64,000 nt of DNA from the NCBI GenBank assembly GCA_963576785.1, contig OY756141.1, positions 3,720,001 through 3,784,000 on the forward strand, given 5' to 3'. The DNA is from Chlorophyllum brunneum. Its lineage: Eukaryota; Basidiomycota; Agaricomycetes; Agaricales; Agaricaceae. The translations under genes and the position numbers were made by a program. The notes under the pieces were generated by a model. It saw only the letters and a list, made by a program, of their open reading frames with translations, was not told where the DNA came from and made no database searches. Below are positions 1-11,859 of the stretch, in pieces; positions within the stretch are counted from its first letter, which is position 1; each line of letters starts with the position of its first letter.

Positions 1-287
1 CCACGTTCCCCGAACCAACACGATACGTTCCTCCATCAGCTGAAGGGCAATACGTTCCTCTTAATAATCCAAACTATGGATACGCATCTACATCATCCTT
101 TACTGCACCACCACTATCCTCGTCTCCTCCGTTACCCCCCAGACCTGGTTCACGTCGCACATCGAATGATTATGCGACATTACCACCCGGTTGTGCCGCG
201 CCTGCGAAGTTTGATGGACAGTCAGGTGGATCGGGTGGGTATGGGAGTGGAATGATGTCGAGGTATGATCCGAGTCGAGGGCGATAG
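1..287 (+). CDS. 3' end of a proline/serine-rich protein (partial)
   Basis: An open frame (codons starting at base 3) runs in from the left edge and stops at a TAG at 285-287, giving about 94 C-terminal residues. The composition is low complexity: Pro, Ser, Tyr, Asn and Gly, with a run SSSPPLPPRPG that resembles an SH3-ligand-like proline stretch, followed by a Gly/Ser-rich end and a basic tail (SRYDPSRGR). It resembles the disordered cytoplasmic tail of fungal membrane or adaptor proteins. The family cannot be named because the body of the gene is outside the window. Confidence 0.6.
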   Translation, partial: TFPEPTRYVPPSAEGQYVPLNNPNYGYASTSSFTAPPLSSSPPLPPRPGSRRTSNDYATLPPGCAAPAKFDGQSGGSGGYGSGMMSRYDPSRGR

Positions 288-467
288 ATCCAGGATTTTT
301 GTTATGTATATTTGGATATGTACTTTTGTTTATCTTACTGTGTGTACCTGCTACTAACTTTCTTTTATCGTTATTCGAATTCGTGGTCTGGAAATATATA
401 ATTGCGGAAGCCATTGGTTCGTACATCATAGAATGGGCTGGGTCCATCACGATACACTGGTATGCAC

Positions 468-1029
468 TCAGCGATCATTCTCGCAAAGGACAAGGTCTTC
501 AGAACTCTCTGGATAATCCGCGAGTGTCATACAACCTAACCAGGAGTTAACTACAAGTAGAAAACCGAGAAGAAACAAAACGAACCACAGAATGTCCTCC
601 TCCTCCCAACGAGGTAAATCACTCGATTCGGTCTAGGATATCCCAACTCGGGTGGATCCTTAACGAGGGGATACTCGGCATAATGACCATCACCGCACCA
701 CGGGTAATTGATTAACGTAGTATTGAGATACCTATGAGGGAATTTCCCACTAGAAGAAACAAGGTGAAAAGTCAGGAAGGTGGTATTATGATAGAGGAGA
801 GAATAAGACGAACTCAGGTTGATTAGCAGCTTGATCTATGCTGTAACCTTCGTTGATTGCATTGAAAATGTCGTCGTTGTTATAATCCCGTCCTGGGTAA
901 CTCAGGTTGGTCAAGTCGTACGTGGTACGTCGCTTGTGTAGATTATGACCTACCGCCGCAGGAACACACGTAGGCGTGTACGCTGGACACTGTAGCCAGT
1001 GCGAATATCCCATATATGAAATTGAACAT
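468..1029 (-). CDS. secreted guanyl-specific ribonuclease, T1/F1 family (divergent)
   Basis: Four exons were reconstructed: 954-1029, 814-892, 586-749 and 468-550, giving 133 residues. The frame is kept across all three introns. Introns 2 and 3 both use the donor GTTCGT and end in pyrimidine-rich TAG acceptors. A signal peptide (about residues 1-19, MFNFIYGIFALATVSSVHA) is followed by a CSCGG start, then the family pattern DIFNAINEGY, FPHRY, YAEYPL, PNRVIY and a final LVLC. RNase T1-family enzymes cleave single-stranded RNA 3' of G outside the cell. Family residues His40 (FPHRY), Glu58 (AEYP) and Arg77 (PNRV) are visible. The position of Tyr38 is Phe, and the family His92 position (normally in a THTGA-like motif) reads Leu in CMTLADYP. 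Either the enzyme is altered or inactive, or exon 4 is mis-assigned. No single long ORF shows this gene, only the spliced model does. Confidence 0.72.
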
Positions 1030-1670
1030 CGGCAATTGAGACTTCAGAGACGAATAGGGAGGTGGAGAATGAAATAGGGGGCAGATTGGACTTTGTACTT
1101 AGGTTGAATGCCGACAGAGACGGCCTGGACAAGCCGGTTTGTGTTTCGAGGAGTCAGGATGTCGTTATAGGGGTGTGATAACTATCGGAAACGCCTGCCA
1201 TTTAGCTTCTGTTCTGTGCTCTTGGCACATTCCATTGATAAAAATCCATAAGTTGAGGAATGCAAGTATATTTTTGAGCTAGGAGATACCTTGAGGATGA
1301 CGAGAGTAGAAAGGTCAAGAATGGTCAAGGACAGGAGTGATCAGAGGGGAAATGCTCGGAAATAGTATTATTAGGTGATATTCTCCTGGAAGGAGTTGAA
1401 GAAGTCGGCAAGGACGGCCATTGAAACATTCTGATGATGTTGATAGGAATCGGAACTGGTGAACGCAACGATGCCAAGGAAATGGGAGGAAGTCCTGGGA
1501 GAAGATAAACACGCTCACACCTTGATCGTAAACTGAACCTGAACAACCCCTTACACACACATTGGACGCTCTCGAGTTGAAAAGAAACCCCAGAGTCCAA
1601 GACCCTGCGACTATATAAATAGATGGATTAAGTTGTGGCATCTAAGAAAGTTCTCCTGTAATTAATTGTA
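1030..1670. other. intergenic, no gene seen
   Basis: About 640 bases separate the ribonuclease start and the stop of OYE copy 1. Overlapping short ORFs on the minus strand (about 1315-1641) match no family I know and lack clear splice structure. The region should hold the ribonuclease promoter and the OYE copy 1 terminator. Confidence 0.5.
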
Positions 1671-2959
1671 TCATAGATGTTTATGATCTTCGTTTTCGCT
1701 AGCCAATGGGTAATCAATGTATCCCTTCTCACCCCCTGAGTAAAACGTCGCCCTGTTGTAGTGTATCAGAGGTATATCTTTCTCTAACCGCACCGGTAAA
1801 TCAGGCTGCGAAAGCGATGAGAAAAGAGTTGAAAAAAAGAGATAAAAAAGAAACTCACATTGGGAATAAATTTCCTGCCAAAAGCAACCAATTGTCCATC
1901 CTGCTCTGCTCGACGTATTGCGTCCTCACGGTCGTAACCCCCCGCACTGATAAACACCTTTGGGGACCAAATTTCTCGCAAGAAGTCGTTACTCGCATGA
2001 GGTTTGTTAGAGTCCCCGTCGGAATCTCCCGCGATTCTGGGTTCCACGACGTGAAGGTACGCGAGATTGGGGAAATGGTGTTTGAGTCTTGCCACAAAGT
2101 GGGTATACTGAGGAAGAGGATCTGTCATACCCATACCTGTATCGCTGATTAGTTCATTTTACTCTCCGCGCAAGGATGGTTACTTACCGCCGAAGTGGCT
2201 CCAGGGTGACAGCCTAACACCGACCTTCTCTTCTGCTCCTACAGCATCCACGACGGCCCTGACAATTTCCAATCCAAACCTCGATCTTCGTTCAATACTC
2301 CCACCATACTGATCCTCTCGTTGATTACTGACATCTTGTAGAAACTGATCGACCAAGTAACCATTCGCAGCGTGAATTTCGACACCATCGAAATCAGCTT
2401 CGTGGACAGCTTGACTTGCTGCGTTTGCGTATAGCTGTACGTATTGTTGGATTTCTTGGATGGTTAGTTCACGTGGGATGGGGGCGTCGGTAGTGTTGAG
2501 TGGGATTGGAGAGGGAGCGACAACATCAAAGGACGGGTTTTCAGATTTCAGCACCTTTGGATCGGCTTGACGACCTTGAGCCCATAGTTGGGCGAAGACG
2601 TATGAACCTTGTTTATGTATAGATTTCACGATCTGACAGGTAATGCTTAATTTCGTCTCTTTAGAGATGAGTCTGGGCAAGTAACTTACCTCCTTCCAAG
2701 CACGGACTTGCTCGGAGTTATATATGCCAGGGACGTTTTTGTTCCCAACGGTACCGGGACCAATGGCCACACCTTCACTGATGAGTAGTGTACCTGGCGT
2801 TGACGCACGCTGGGTATAATATTCCTTCATCAGAGGTATCGTTGGTATATAGTTGTCATCAGCGCGGAATCGGGTCAGTGGGGCGAGGACTACGCGGTGC
2901 TTCAAGTGCATCCAGCCGAGTTGGAAAGGTTGGAAAAGATGGGGAGTGTGGTTCGGCAT
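1671..2959 (-). CDS. Old Yellow Enzyme family NADH:flavin oxidoreductase, copy 1
   Basis: Four exons: 2690-2959, 2188-2632, 1859-2136 and 1671-1805, giving 375 residues, a normal OYE length. These FMN enzymes reduce activated C=C bonds (enones, quinone-like compounds) with NAD(P)H, usually in the cytosol. No signal peptide is seen (start MPNHTPHLFQPFQLG). Visible features are the N-terminal [14 protein letters not shown] segment, the substrate-binding motif [16 protein letters not shown] with the catalytic His/Asn pair, the YGGSIERRSRFGLE helix, and C-terminal FISAGGYDRE and FGRKFIPNPDLPVRL, which bind the FMN phosphate. Intron 1 (2633-2689, 57 nt) has no stop and is a multiple of three. It belongs to an array with copies 2-4, with which it shares intron positions. 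Confidence 0.9.
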
Positions 2960-3034
2960 TATACTTGAAGCTTTGTGGCAAATGAATGTAGATGAATCCT
3001 TGGGAGTTTTTGATTTGTTTCAAAACCAGGCAGA

Positions 3035-3041
3035 TTATATA
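3035..3041 (-). promoter_or_regulatory. TATA-like box of OYE copy 1
   Basis: TATATAA on the minus strand lies about 80 bases upstream of the copy 1 start codon. The same motif sits at a similar distance (80-100 bases) upstream of copies 2 and 3, inside conserved upstream sequence, which supports a core promoter role. Confidence 0.5.
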
Positions 3042-3175
3042 GATATCTAGGATGCAGGGTTTATCACGCCATTCCATGGGCTTGATGAGAAATCCATCTC
3101 GCTTGAAGATATGATGAATAATTAGCCAGTAGAGAACATAGTAAGCTAATAGAAAAAGATGATTAAGCTGCGGTC

Positions 3176-3830
3176 CCAGAGACTGGTCTTACGGGACTCG
3201 ACATCAAAGATCCCATGCGTGCCGGTTCGCCGGTCTGGGAGTCCTCCCAACTTTCCGTTTCCCACAGCCCGTGAGTGGCGGGTTTCAATACATACATTCC
3301 AGCGTTGACATCGCTAACAAGCTTTACAAATGGTTAAACAAATTTCTGAAAATCTGTCGCTTTAGATGATATATTATTGCCTCAGCCAAGTTCAACCTGG
3401 CACTCATCCAGATACAGAACGACGACTGAAGAAGGACTGCGACAAGGCATCGTATAAAATACTCGGAAGGAGAGAGGGAGGGATTTTGCTTGTGCCAGAA
3501 GAGCGAAGAGGACAACATACTCATGGAAGTCTAATTCTGCCGTTGTCCCGACTTAACAGGGTGTAGAAAAACGTGATGGATGTGTCGTCCTCTGTACTTT
3601 GCCGTCCAGCGTCCCTGTGCAGTCGCAAGTCCAGATGAACGAGATGCTTGGTTTTGACCAGCACGTTTAGAAGATATCCATCTTCTTATGGTGGAAGATA
3701 GCTTGTCCCCACCGCATTCATCATGGTGCAGTTGTGGCAACTTGATGAAGACTGCTCTCCGTATTGTTGCACAGGTTCTACCCCGTAAGCGTCATCCGGG
3801 GAATCTAGCATAACGAGATTTGTCAATTCC
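3176..3830. repeat. duplicated spacer unit, left copy
   Basis: The spacer upstream of OYE copy 1 matches the spacer upstream of copy 3 (about 7200-7830) over much of its length. Shared pieces include the GTCGCT...CCAGGTTCAA/CCTGGCACT stretch, GACTGAAGAAGGAC, and the CTTGATGAAGA...CAGGTTCTACC block near 3745-3790. Parts (GTTTCCCACAG..CCGTGAGTGG) recur upstream of copy 2 near 5490. No gene is seen inside. It shows that the duplication unit included upstream DNA as well as the gene. Confidence 0.6.
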
Positions 3831-3957
3831 TTGTTCTTAGGTTTCAATGGTTAATAACGACAAGCCCCTGTACGATATCGAAAGCGAATCGAGGTAAGAA
3901 TCAGAGCTGGTCACACGACGCCAAAGCGAGGGTATAATGATGCACGAGCGAGGCTAC

Positions 3958-4843
3958 GTCCCTCCCAAAGTGCTGTTACGAAGTGGGTGAATTGCGGAAG
4001 GGGGTCAATCATATCCATACCTATACCAGGGTATAAATAAGTAACTGTATTCCCCAAGGAAAGGAGAGGATATTGGATAACTTACCACCTAAGGAACTCC
4101 AAGGTGACAACTTTATACCAACTTTCTGTTCCGCTCCTACAACATCCACAATGGCTCTAACAACTTCCAATCCAAACCTCGATCTTCGTTCCACACTTCC
4201 ACCATACTCATCCTCCTGTTGATTACTAACATCTTGTGGAAACTGATCAATCAAGTAGCCATTCGCGCGTGAATTTCAACACCATCGAAATTGGCTTCGT
4301 GTATGGCTTTAGCTGCTGCGTCAGCATAGAGCTGTACGTATTTTTGGATTTCTGGGATGGTTAGTTCATGCGGGACAGGAGCATCGGTATTGTTGTGTGA
4401 GAGGAAGCCACAACATCGCAGGAAGTATTCCCGGATTTGTGGCCCGTTGGATCTCTTTGACGGCCTTGAGCCCATAGTTGAGCGAAGACGTATGAACCTT
4501 GTTTGTGTATAGGTTCCACGATCTGACAGAAAACTCTTAATTTTCAGAGTACGGGCCTGAACAAGTGGCTCACCTCCTTCCAAGTACGGACTTGTTCTGG
4601 GCTGTATATGCCAGGGATATTCCTGTTTCCGACGGTATCTGGTCCAATGGCCACACCTTCGCTGATAAGTAGTGTACCTGGTGTTGACGCACGCTGGGTA
4701 TAATATTCATTCATCAGAGGTAAAGTAGGCACATGGTCGTTGTCGGCACGATATCGGGTTTGGGGTGCAAGGACTACACGATGTTCCAAGTGCATCTCGC
4801 CAATTTGGAAAGGCCGGAAAAGGCGAGGAGTGGAATTTGGCGT
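3958..4843 (-). pseudogene. decayed Old Yellow Enzyme gene, copy 2
   Basis: This is homologous to the neighbouring OYE genes but broken in several places. The start codon position reads ACG (4841-4843) instead of ATG. In exon 2 the frame is lost upstream of the NTDAPVPHELTIPEI segment and again at the active-site motif, where EIHA runs into RMAT instead of EIHAANGYL. The frame then recovers as [27 protein letters not shown]. Exon 3 starts normally ([15 protein letters not shown]) but homology stops near 3960, so most of exon 3 and all of exon 4 (the FMN phosphate-binding end) are missing. The promoter-like region and the intron 1 position are kept. It cannot encode a working enzyme. Confidence 0.85.
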
Positions 4844-4938
4844 TATGTTTGGGGTTTGTGTGGTAAATAAGTGTATGTCAGATGTGAGAAAAGAATATTT
4901 GGTAGTTTGGATTTGGATTTGGGGACGTATGCGGTGGC

Positions 4939-4945
4939 TTATATA
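4939..4945 (-). promoter_or_regulatory. TATA-like box of OYE pseudogene copy 2
   Basis: TATATAA on the minus strand, about 100 bases upstream of the lost start codon, in sequence shared with copy 3 (including the repeated GGATTT stretch). It is a relic of the ancestral promoter. Confidence 0.4.
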
Positions 4946-4949
4946 GGTA

Positions 4950-5694
4950 CTCAGGATGTAGCCTTAATGGCCGCATTCCATTGATTCGACGAGAAATCTG
5001 TTTCGCTCGAGGACATGGAAAATTGGCCAGTAGTGAACATAGTGAACGGATCGCGGAAGCTACTGTGGCGGGTAATGTTTTTTTTGGGACTGGCCATGAA
5101 ACACGTAGGTCCCATGCGTGCCGGTTTGACACTCTTGGAGGAGATGGCCCTCCGATGTAGCTTCGATGCCTGCGGGATAGTCGGGGGCGGGTGATAGGTC
5201 GGGCTGACCGACAGAGATCTCGGTGGACTGCGGTGCTAGGAGCCGCTCAGCCAGTTACCACGGCGGGATTTGGGACCCTTGACTGCGCGCAAAATAACCG
5301 ACGACGAGGGAAAGGATTGTATGGTGCAATAGTCGGTACAAGTTATATAGGGTGGGTGCAGGAGGCGTTTGGGCAGATTAAAGGCTAATGGGGACATAAT
5401 AATGACGACGATTGGTGCTGGCGCTGGGTGAAATGGTGTGAACTTGCAGCGTTGAAGGTGCTCACAATGACCACCTGAAGCCTTCGTTGTTTCCCACAGT
5501 CCGTGAGTGGCGGAATAACGACGACACCGGCCAATCTTGACACTGTTAACCAGCTTCACAGTATCACACACATCGGAACGCTCTCAAGTAAAACAGCCAC
5601 CCCCTTCCAAGACCCTGGAAGACCATTAATAAATAGATGGTTAATATTTGTCGTATCTAATAAATTATACCTCTAATAAATGGTATTTATGGTC
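4950..5694. other. spacer between OYE copies 2 and 3
   Basis: No gene is recognised. The part near 5100-5560 shares short blocks with the spacers upstream of copies 1 and 3 (CCCATGCGTGCCGGTT, and a CCGTGAGTGGCGG block), so it is an eroded version of the same duplicated spacer. Confidence 0.5.
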
Positions 5695-6960
<1,266 letters not shown>

Positions 6961-7049
6961 TGTGTTTGAAGCTTTTGCGGTAAGTGAATGTAGATGAAGT
7001 TGAGAATCCTTGGGAGTTTGGATTTGGATTTGGGGCAATACGAGGTGGA

Positions 7050-7056
7050 TTATATA
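7050..7056 (-). promoter_or_regulatory. TATA-like box of OYE copy 3
   Basis: TATATAA on the minus strand about 90 bases upstream of the chosen start. It would also lie only about 12 bases upstream of the alternative ATG at 7038, which supports the inner start. Confidence 0.5.
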
Positions 7057-7199
7057 GGTATCCAGGATGCAGGACTTATCAAGCCATTCAAGGGGCTCGA
7101 TGAGAAATCCATCTTGCTTGAAGATATGATGAATAATAATTCAGCAGTGACTACAGTAAGCTGATGGCCAAAAGCTGATCAAGGGAAGAATGCAATTAT

Positions 7200-7830
7200 G
7201 GGACTGGACCACTCAGGAATGGAAGGTTGCATGGGTGCCGGACATGTATTCAGAATGTGGACCCAACGACGTTTGTTCATGCGGTCCGTGAGCGGTGGAG
7301 GCATCGATGAATCAGCCAACCTACTGAGTCAGAAGCTTCATAGATGATTAACCCAGGATCTGAAAATAGGTCGCTCCAGGAGCCAATTTAACAACTACTT
7401 ACCACTTAGGCCAGGTTCAAGCTGGCACTTATTCAGACACGGAATAAGGACTGAAGAAGGACGGCTGTATGGCATCGGGGAAGTGAAGGAGAATGGTATA
7501 ATTTTTCCAGTAGGAGGACGAAGAGGACGGTGGACTTTGAGAACTACAGCTTTGTGCAAAGTTGGCACTGCCACTTAGTCCCAAGTTTCGGGCCGACGCC
7601 GGCGATCCTGTACTGTTCTCCGCATGAGTTGTCCAGCCTCATTATGCAGCGGTAAAGATGAACGAGACGCTGGTGCCGAACGGTAGGTGTAGAAGGTGGG
7701 ATGTTGTCGCCATCATCCCTCAACACCACATGATTCAGGAGTGGTGTCAGCTTGATGAAGATAAATACTACCTTCAGCATAGGTTCTACTCCATAAGCGA
7801 TACCAATGTTTTTCGCTTCCTCGCTCCATC
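7200..7830. repeat. duplicated spacer unit, right copy
   Basis: Partner of the spacer at 3176-3830, with the same order of shared blocks. Short ORFs inside (for example 7544-7925) are not conserved in frame with the left copy and are not called as genes. Confidence 0.6.
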
Positions 7831-8217
7831 CTCAATTCCGGCATGTTTATACCATCTTGTGGGACTTGGCGAAATAAATGCCACTGGAAAGAATGTTGAC
7901 TCATAGGAAAACGAATGAAATGCATAAGATGACTTCATCCCTTGACTCCCACTACAGACATGTTGAAGGTAGATACCCAGTTCGATGATGTCTTCAAGAG
8001 GTTACCAAAGCCGAACACTAGACACTGATAAAACATACTCATTAACACAGTTAGATGTTCAGCATTCCTCGAATCTATTTCACGGCTCTATAATACATTA
8101 ATATTTCTGCCCCTACCTGTTCGAGCAGACAGAGGACGTTCAGTACGATCAAAGTAATAAACATTAAAGCATACATATTCATCAGCAGTGAGTTTTGAAC
8201 CATTTTTTATGCTGAGC
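7831..8217. other. spacer, no gene seen
   Basis: AT-rich sequence between the duplicated spacer unit and the CFEM-like gene. No recognisable coding content was found. It should include the 3' end of the CFEM-like transcript. Confidence 0.4.
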
Positions 8218-8511
8218 TTAATCATCTTTCGAACAGCTTCTCTTCAAGCATCCAGGAAACACCTGGTTGAACGCATCATTGGTGCAGTAACAGAGAGTAT
8301 CGTTACTAGATATGCAAACATCGTATTTTGCCCATCAGTGGAAGTAGCAGTGTGGGTTTGACAGGTACTGTACTTACAGTGCACAAATATGCTTATTGTC
8401 TTTGAGGCAATCATCAATACAAGAAGAAACGCCAACGGGTCCAGCTGCCTGAGCCGCTTGAGTAGCGGTGAGAAAGGTGAACGCGACAAGAGCGAAGTGA
8501 GGTTTGAACAT
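8218..8511 (-). CDS. small secreted CFEM-like cysteine-rich protein
   Basis: Two exons (8378-8511 and 8218-8305) joined across a 72-nt intron give 73 residues. Residues 1-23 form a signal peptide (MFKPHFALVAFTFLTATQAAQA). The mature part has the CFEM spacing: C31, C35, C43, then NDTLCYC (C50, C52), C64 and C69, so seven of the usual eight cysteines. The Asp two residues before the CxC-type motif (NDTLCYC) corresponds to the CFEM haem-ligand region. CFEM proteins act outside the cell in haem/iron capture or as effectors. There is no GPI tail, so it is probably secreted. It sits between OYE copies 3 and 4 on the same strand. Confidence 0.65.
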
Positions 8512-8872
8512 CAGTGCTATAGTGGTCTTGAGTGAAAGTGAAGGTGTTGGGTGGTCTGTAGTTCTTCACGAACGTGTAAATGAAGACTTTCTGGTGGCTC
8601 CTGACTAACTCCTAGTCCGGTCACTTTTCGAGGGGGAGATGAATTTATAGAATTAATGATACTGCACTCCTCTCGGTGCCGTTCCTGTTCTAGCTCCGCA
8701 GTGGGGCCAAGAAGCCCTCGCAGGAAGATCAACTCGGGCGCAAATTGCGTTTGAAGTTGACCGAAGGTGCCATCGATGAGTACTGTCCACTATTCTGAGG
8801 TCGGGCGGGAAAATAAGAGAAAGAAATGAGATTTTCGTTCCTACACTATTCTTCTAAATCGAAATATACAAC
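8512..8872. other. spacer, promoter region of the CFEM-like gene
   Basis: No gene is seen. It lies between the CFEM-like start and the OYE copy 4 stop, so it carries the CFEM-like promoter and the OYE copy 4 terminator. Confidence 0.4.
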
Positions 8873-10175
8873 CTAATTTAACGAATTTTGATTCTTGATT
8901 TCGCCAGCAAACGGATAATCAATGTAGCCCTTTTTACCTCCCGAATAGAACGTCTTTCGGTCATAATGCGTCAGAGGTATGTTCTGCTCCAACCGTATAG
9001 GTAAGTCGGGCTATGACCGATAAGATAACGGGTTGATGAAGACAAAACGAAGCTCACATTGGCAATAAACTTCCTACCAAAGGCAACCAACTGCCCACAG
9101 TCCTCAGCACGACGTATGGCATCATGGCGATCAAACCCTCCTGCATTGATGAACACCTTGGGGTACCAAATTTCTCGTAAGAAGTCGTTGCTGGCGTGGG
9201 GTTTATTGGAAGTTTTGTCGAGATCTTCACGACCAGCGATGCGGGGTTCGATAACGTGGATGTAGGCGAGATTTGGGAAATGATGTTTGAGTGCTGATAC
9301 GAAGTGGGTGAATTGTGGAAGAGGGTCATCCATGCCCATACCTGTCCCAAAGCGCAAATGAATATTTGCTTTTCTAAGGAAAGAAGAGGATAGAGAGCTT
9401 ACCGGCGTAGGGACTCCAAGGCGACAACCTAATGCCAACCTTTGCTTGAGTCCCGAGGGCGTCAACGACAGCTCTGACGATCTCCAGTCCAAACTTGGAC
9501 CGTCCTTCAACGCTGCCACCATACTCATCTTTCCTCGTGTTACTAACGTCTTGCAAAAATTGATCAATCAAGTAACCGTTCGCAGCGTGAATTTCGACAC
9601 CGTCGAAATCAGCTTCATGTACCGCTTTACCTGCTGCGTTAGCGTAAAGTTGTAAGTACCCATTGATCTCAGAGATGGTTAATTCCCGTGGGATGGGAGC
9701 GTCGGTGGTGTTGAATGGAATTGGAGACGGAGCGACGACATCAAAGGATGGATCCTCGGATTTTAAGACTTTTGGATCAGCTTGACGGCCTTGGGCCCAC
9801 AGCTGAGCGAAGGCGTACGAATCTTGTTGGTGGATAGATTCTACAATCTAAAAAGGAAACTCTGACTTTAGTTTGCTTAGACCAAAACGCTAGCAAACAA
9901 CTTACCTCCTTCCAAGCACGGACTTGCTCTGGGTTATATATGCCAGGTATGTTCTTGTTCCCGACAGTCCCAGGTGCAATAGCCAAACCTTCACTAATAA
10001 GTAGTGTACCTGGCGTTGATGCGCGCTGGGTATAATATTCCTTCATAAGAGGTAGAGTCGGCACGTGATTTTCGTCAGCGCGGAGTCTCGTCAGTGGTGC
10101 GAGGACGACGCGATGCTTGAGATGCACCTCGCCGAGCTGGATAGGTTGGAAAAGGCGGGTCGTGGAGTTCGGCAT
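8873..10175 (-). CDS. Old Yellow Enzyme family NADH:flavin oxidoreductase, copy 4
   Basis: Four exons: 9906-10175, 9403-9847, 9058-9341 and 8873-9010, giving 378 residues. Exons 1 and 2 are the same length as in copies 1 and 3. Exon 3 is 6 nt longer, in the [12 protein letters not shown] loop. The OYE landmarks are present: [30 protein letters not shown] with the His/Asn pair, [26 protein letters not shown] and [15 protein letters not shown]. Intron 1 here is 58 nt, so retention would break the frame, unlike copies 1 and 3. It is the most diverged and probably oldest duplicate in the array. The likely product is a cytosolic FMN ene-reductase. Confidence 0.9.
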
Positions 10176-10677
10176 GGTGTTTGGACATTAGGGCACAAAT
10201 GTTTTTTCGAGTGAGTGAACAGGGGATTTCGGAATTTAGGATGAGATAGAATTGAGGGCATTCAGAGGCCTATAAATACCCAGCAGGCTTCTGAGAACTC
10301 CGAGCGGGCTTATGGTACATTCCATCGGGGTTGTTTATGATGAATAAGACTCGACCACTCGTGAGGCGACCCAGGTTTATAAGGCTCGGTGTCATTGTAA
10401 GGGCACATTATCAACGCCGAAAGTCTCACGGCTCAGGGAGGGTCGGAGAGGAGCCCGCGTTTCCCACGCAACGGAACAGCTCATTCCCATCAATCATTAG
10501 GTAAACAAACCAGGTATGCTATCTTGTTTCTTTGAGAGACGCGTCTTCGCGAAGGCGGTGAGGCGCACACAAGGGTAGTCAAATTGACGAGCTGCTGAAC
10601 GCGTCTTGTGGCTTTATTCTCACGCGGAATGTAATATGAATGTTGTTCCTCTTACCACGCCATAACCTCAACACCCA
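10176..10677. other. divergent promoter region
   Basis: About 500 bases between OYE copy 4 (minus) and the small plus-strand gene at 10678. No coding content is seen. Confidence 0.4.
10269..10279 (-). promoter_or_regulatory. TATA-like box of OYE copy 4
   Basis: TATTTATA on the minus strand about 100 bases upstream of the start codon, matching the spacing of the TATA-like boxes of the other copies. Confidence 0.4.
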
Positions 10678-11081
10678 ATGCAGACCCCATCCGAAGCCCA
10701 ATTGCTACGCCTCGGTATTCTTGAACCTGGTCAAAGGCTCAGAACAAACTATCCTCTAGATAAAAGACTGGTACAGCTTCTCCTTCGTCTACTGTCTATG
10801 CGACAAACCTAGCCTTGCAGGAACTCCTCCACCGCTATGCTCCTCGATGTCCCATGGACGAATTGCCCGACAAGTATACAGTCACAGAGGACAATCCAAA
10901 TCCACCACTCCTTCACTATACAATTCCCGCCGACCATCCAGTGATATATGCATACGCGGCAAAGCACGGTCTGAACAAATACAACTATTACTGGCACCCA
11001 AACAGGGTATCACCAGATACGCTTGATGTTGCGATAGAACATCTGTCAGCACATGTGTACGACGAGGGGTGTGGTATCTAA
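10678..11081 (+). CDS. hypothetical small protein
   Basis: Two exons (10678-10770 and 10821-11081) joined across a 50-nt intron (donor GTACAG, acceptor CCTTGCAG) give 117 residues beginning MQTPSEAQLLRLGILEPG and ending YDEGCGI. The second exon reads well (PMDELPDKYTVTEDNPNPPLL, HYTIPADHPVIYAYAAKHGLNKYNYYWHP). It is Tyr/His/Asp-rich with no signal peptide or membrane segment. I do not recognise the family. The clean in-frame splice supports a gene, but the alternative that only exon 2 is part of something longer cannot be excluded. Confidence 0.4.
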
Positions 11082-11859
11082 GCACCTCTGAATACACCCG
11101 CGTTTCAATCAAGCAGAAACGCAACAACTGACTGCGTCTTCCCTACGGTATTGAATTTATCTAGCCACGATGCTGGAGCATTTCTGCTCTGCGAACCTCA
11201 TGTAACCTCAAGGGCACGAAAACAAGGATCACATCCTAACCAAATTAGCCAGCGGATTTGGAAGGCGTAAGTTTCACTCTATGATATTAATACTATGGAC
11301 GAGGGAGCTCTCGTCGAAGAAGTAGAAGAAGCATCTGCTTTTATTCACTTAGGGAAAAGGTACCTAGTTATTCGTCGCAATCCAAGTCACTAACTTCGTC
11401 TATGGTGTCTTCAGAAGTGGTTGTTTCACCTTCAACAGCACAAAGTTGATGATAGAGAGCGGATGAGACACGAAACTACGACGCGTATGATTAACGAAGC
11501 AAAATTTTGACATCTAACATTCATATTGTGTTGTGGGACCGGATATACGGATAAAAGCTATGTAAACAGAAGTAGCATATTAACACCCACCCGACTTGTT
11601 AAGCTTAAATTGTCAACCTGATCCTCCACTAGGAACAAAAGAACGTGACTTTGACGGATGAAAGACACAGTTCCTACTGGAAATGATGGAGATAATACAC
11701 TTCCCGGAGTCATTCCTCGGAAAGTCAGCTGCTCTTGTGCTGACTGGTGTGAAAACAAATCTCAATTATTTTATCCTCATGCTGTTGAATGCAACAGTGA
11801 TTGGCATGAAGAGTGAATAACACGTACTCGCTAACCGAAAAACCGGGTTTCTACATCCA
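11082..11859. other. intergenic, no gene seen
   Basis: About 780 bases. Short ORFs only (for example 11558-11758 minus), with no family resemblance. It lies between two convergent genes, so it should hold two terminators. Confidence 0.4.

Noticed and set aside
1706..2152. Plus-strand ORF of 148 codons over OYE copy 1, also seen over copy 3
   Set aside because: It is antisense to conserved OYE exons 3 and 4. Its conservation between copies follows from the enzyme frame.
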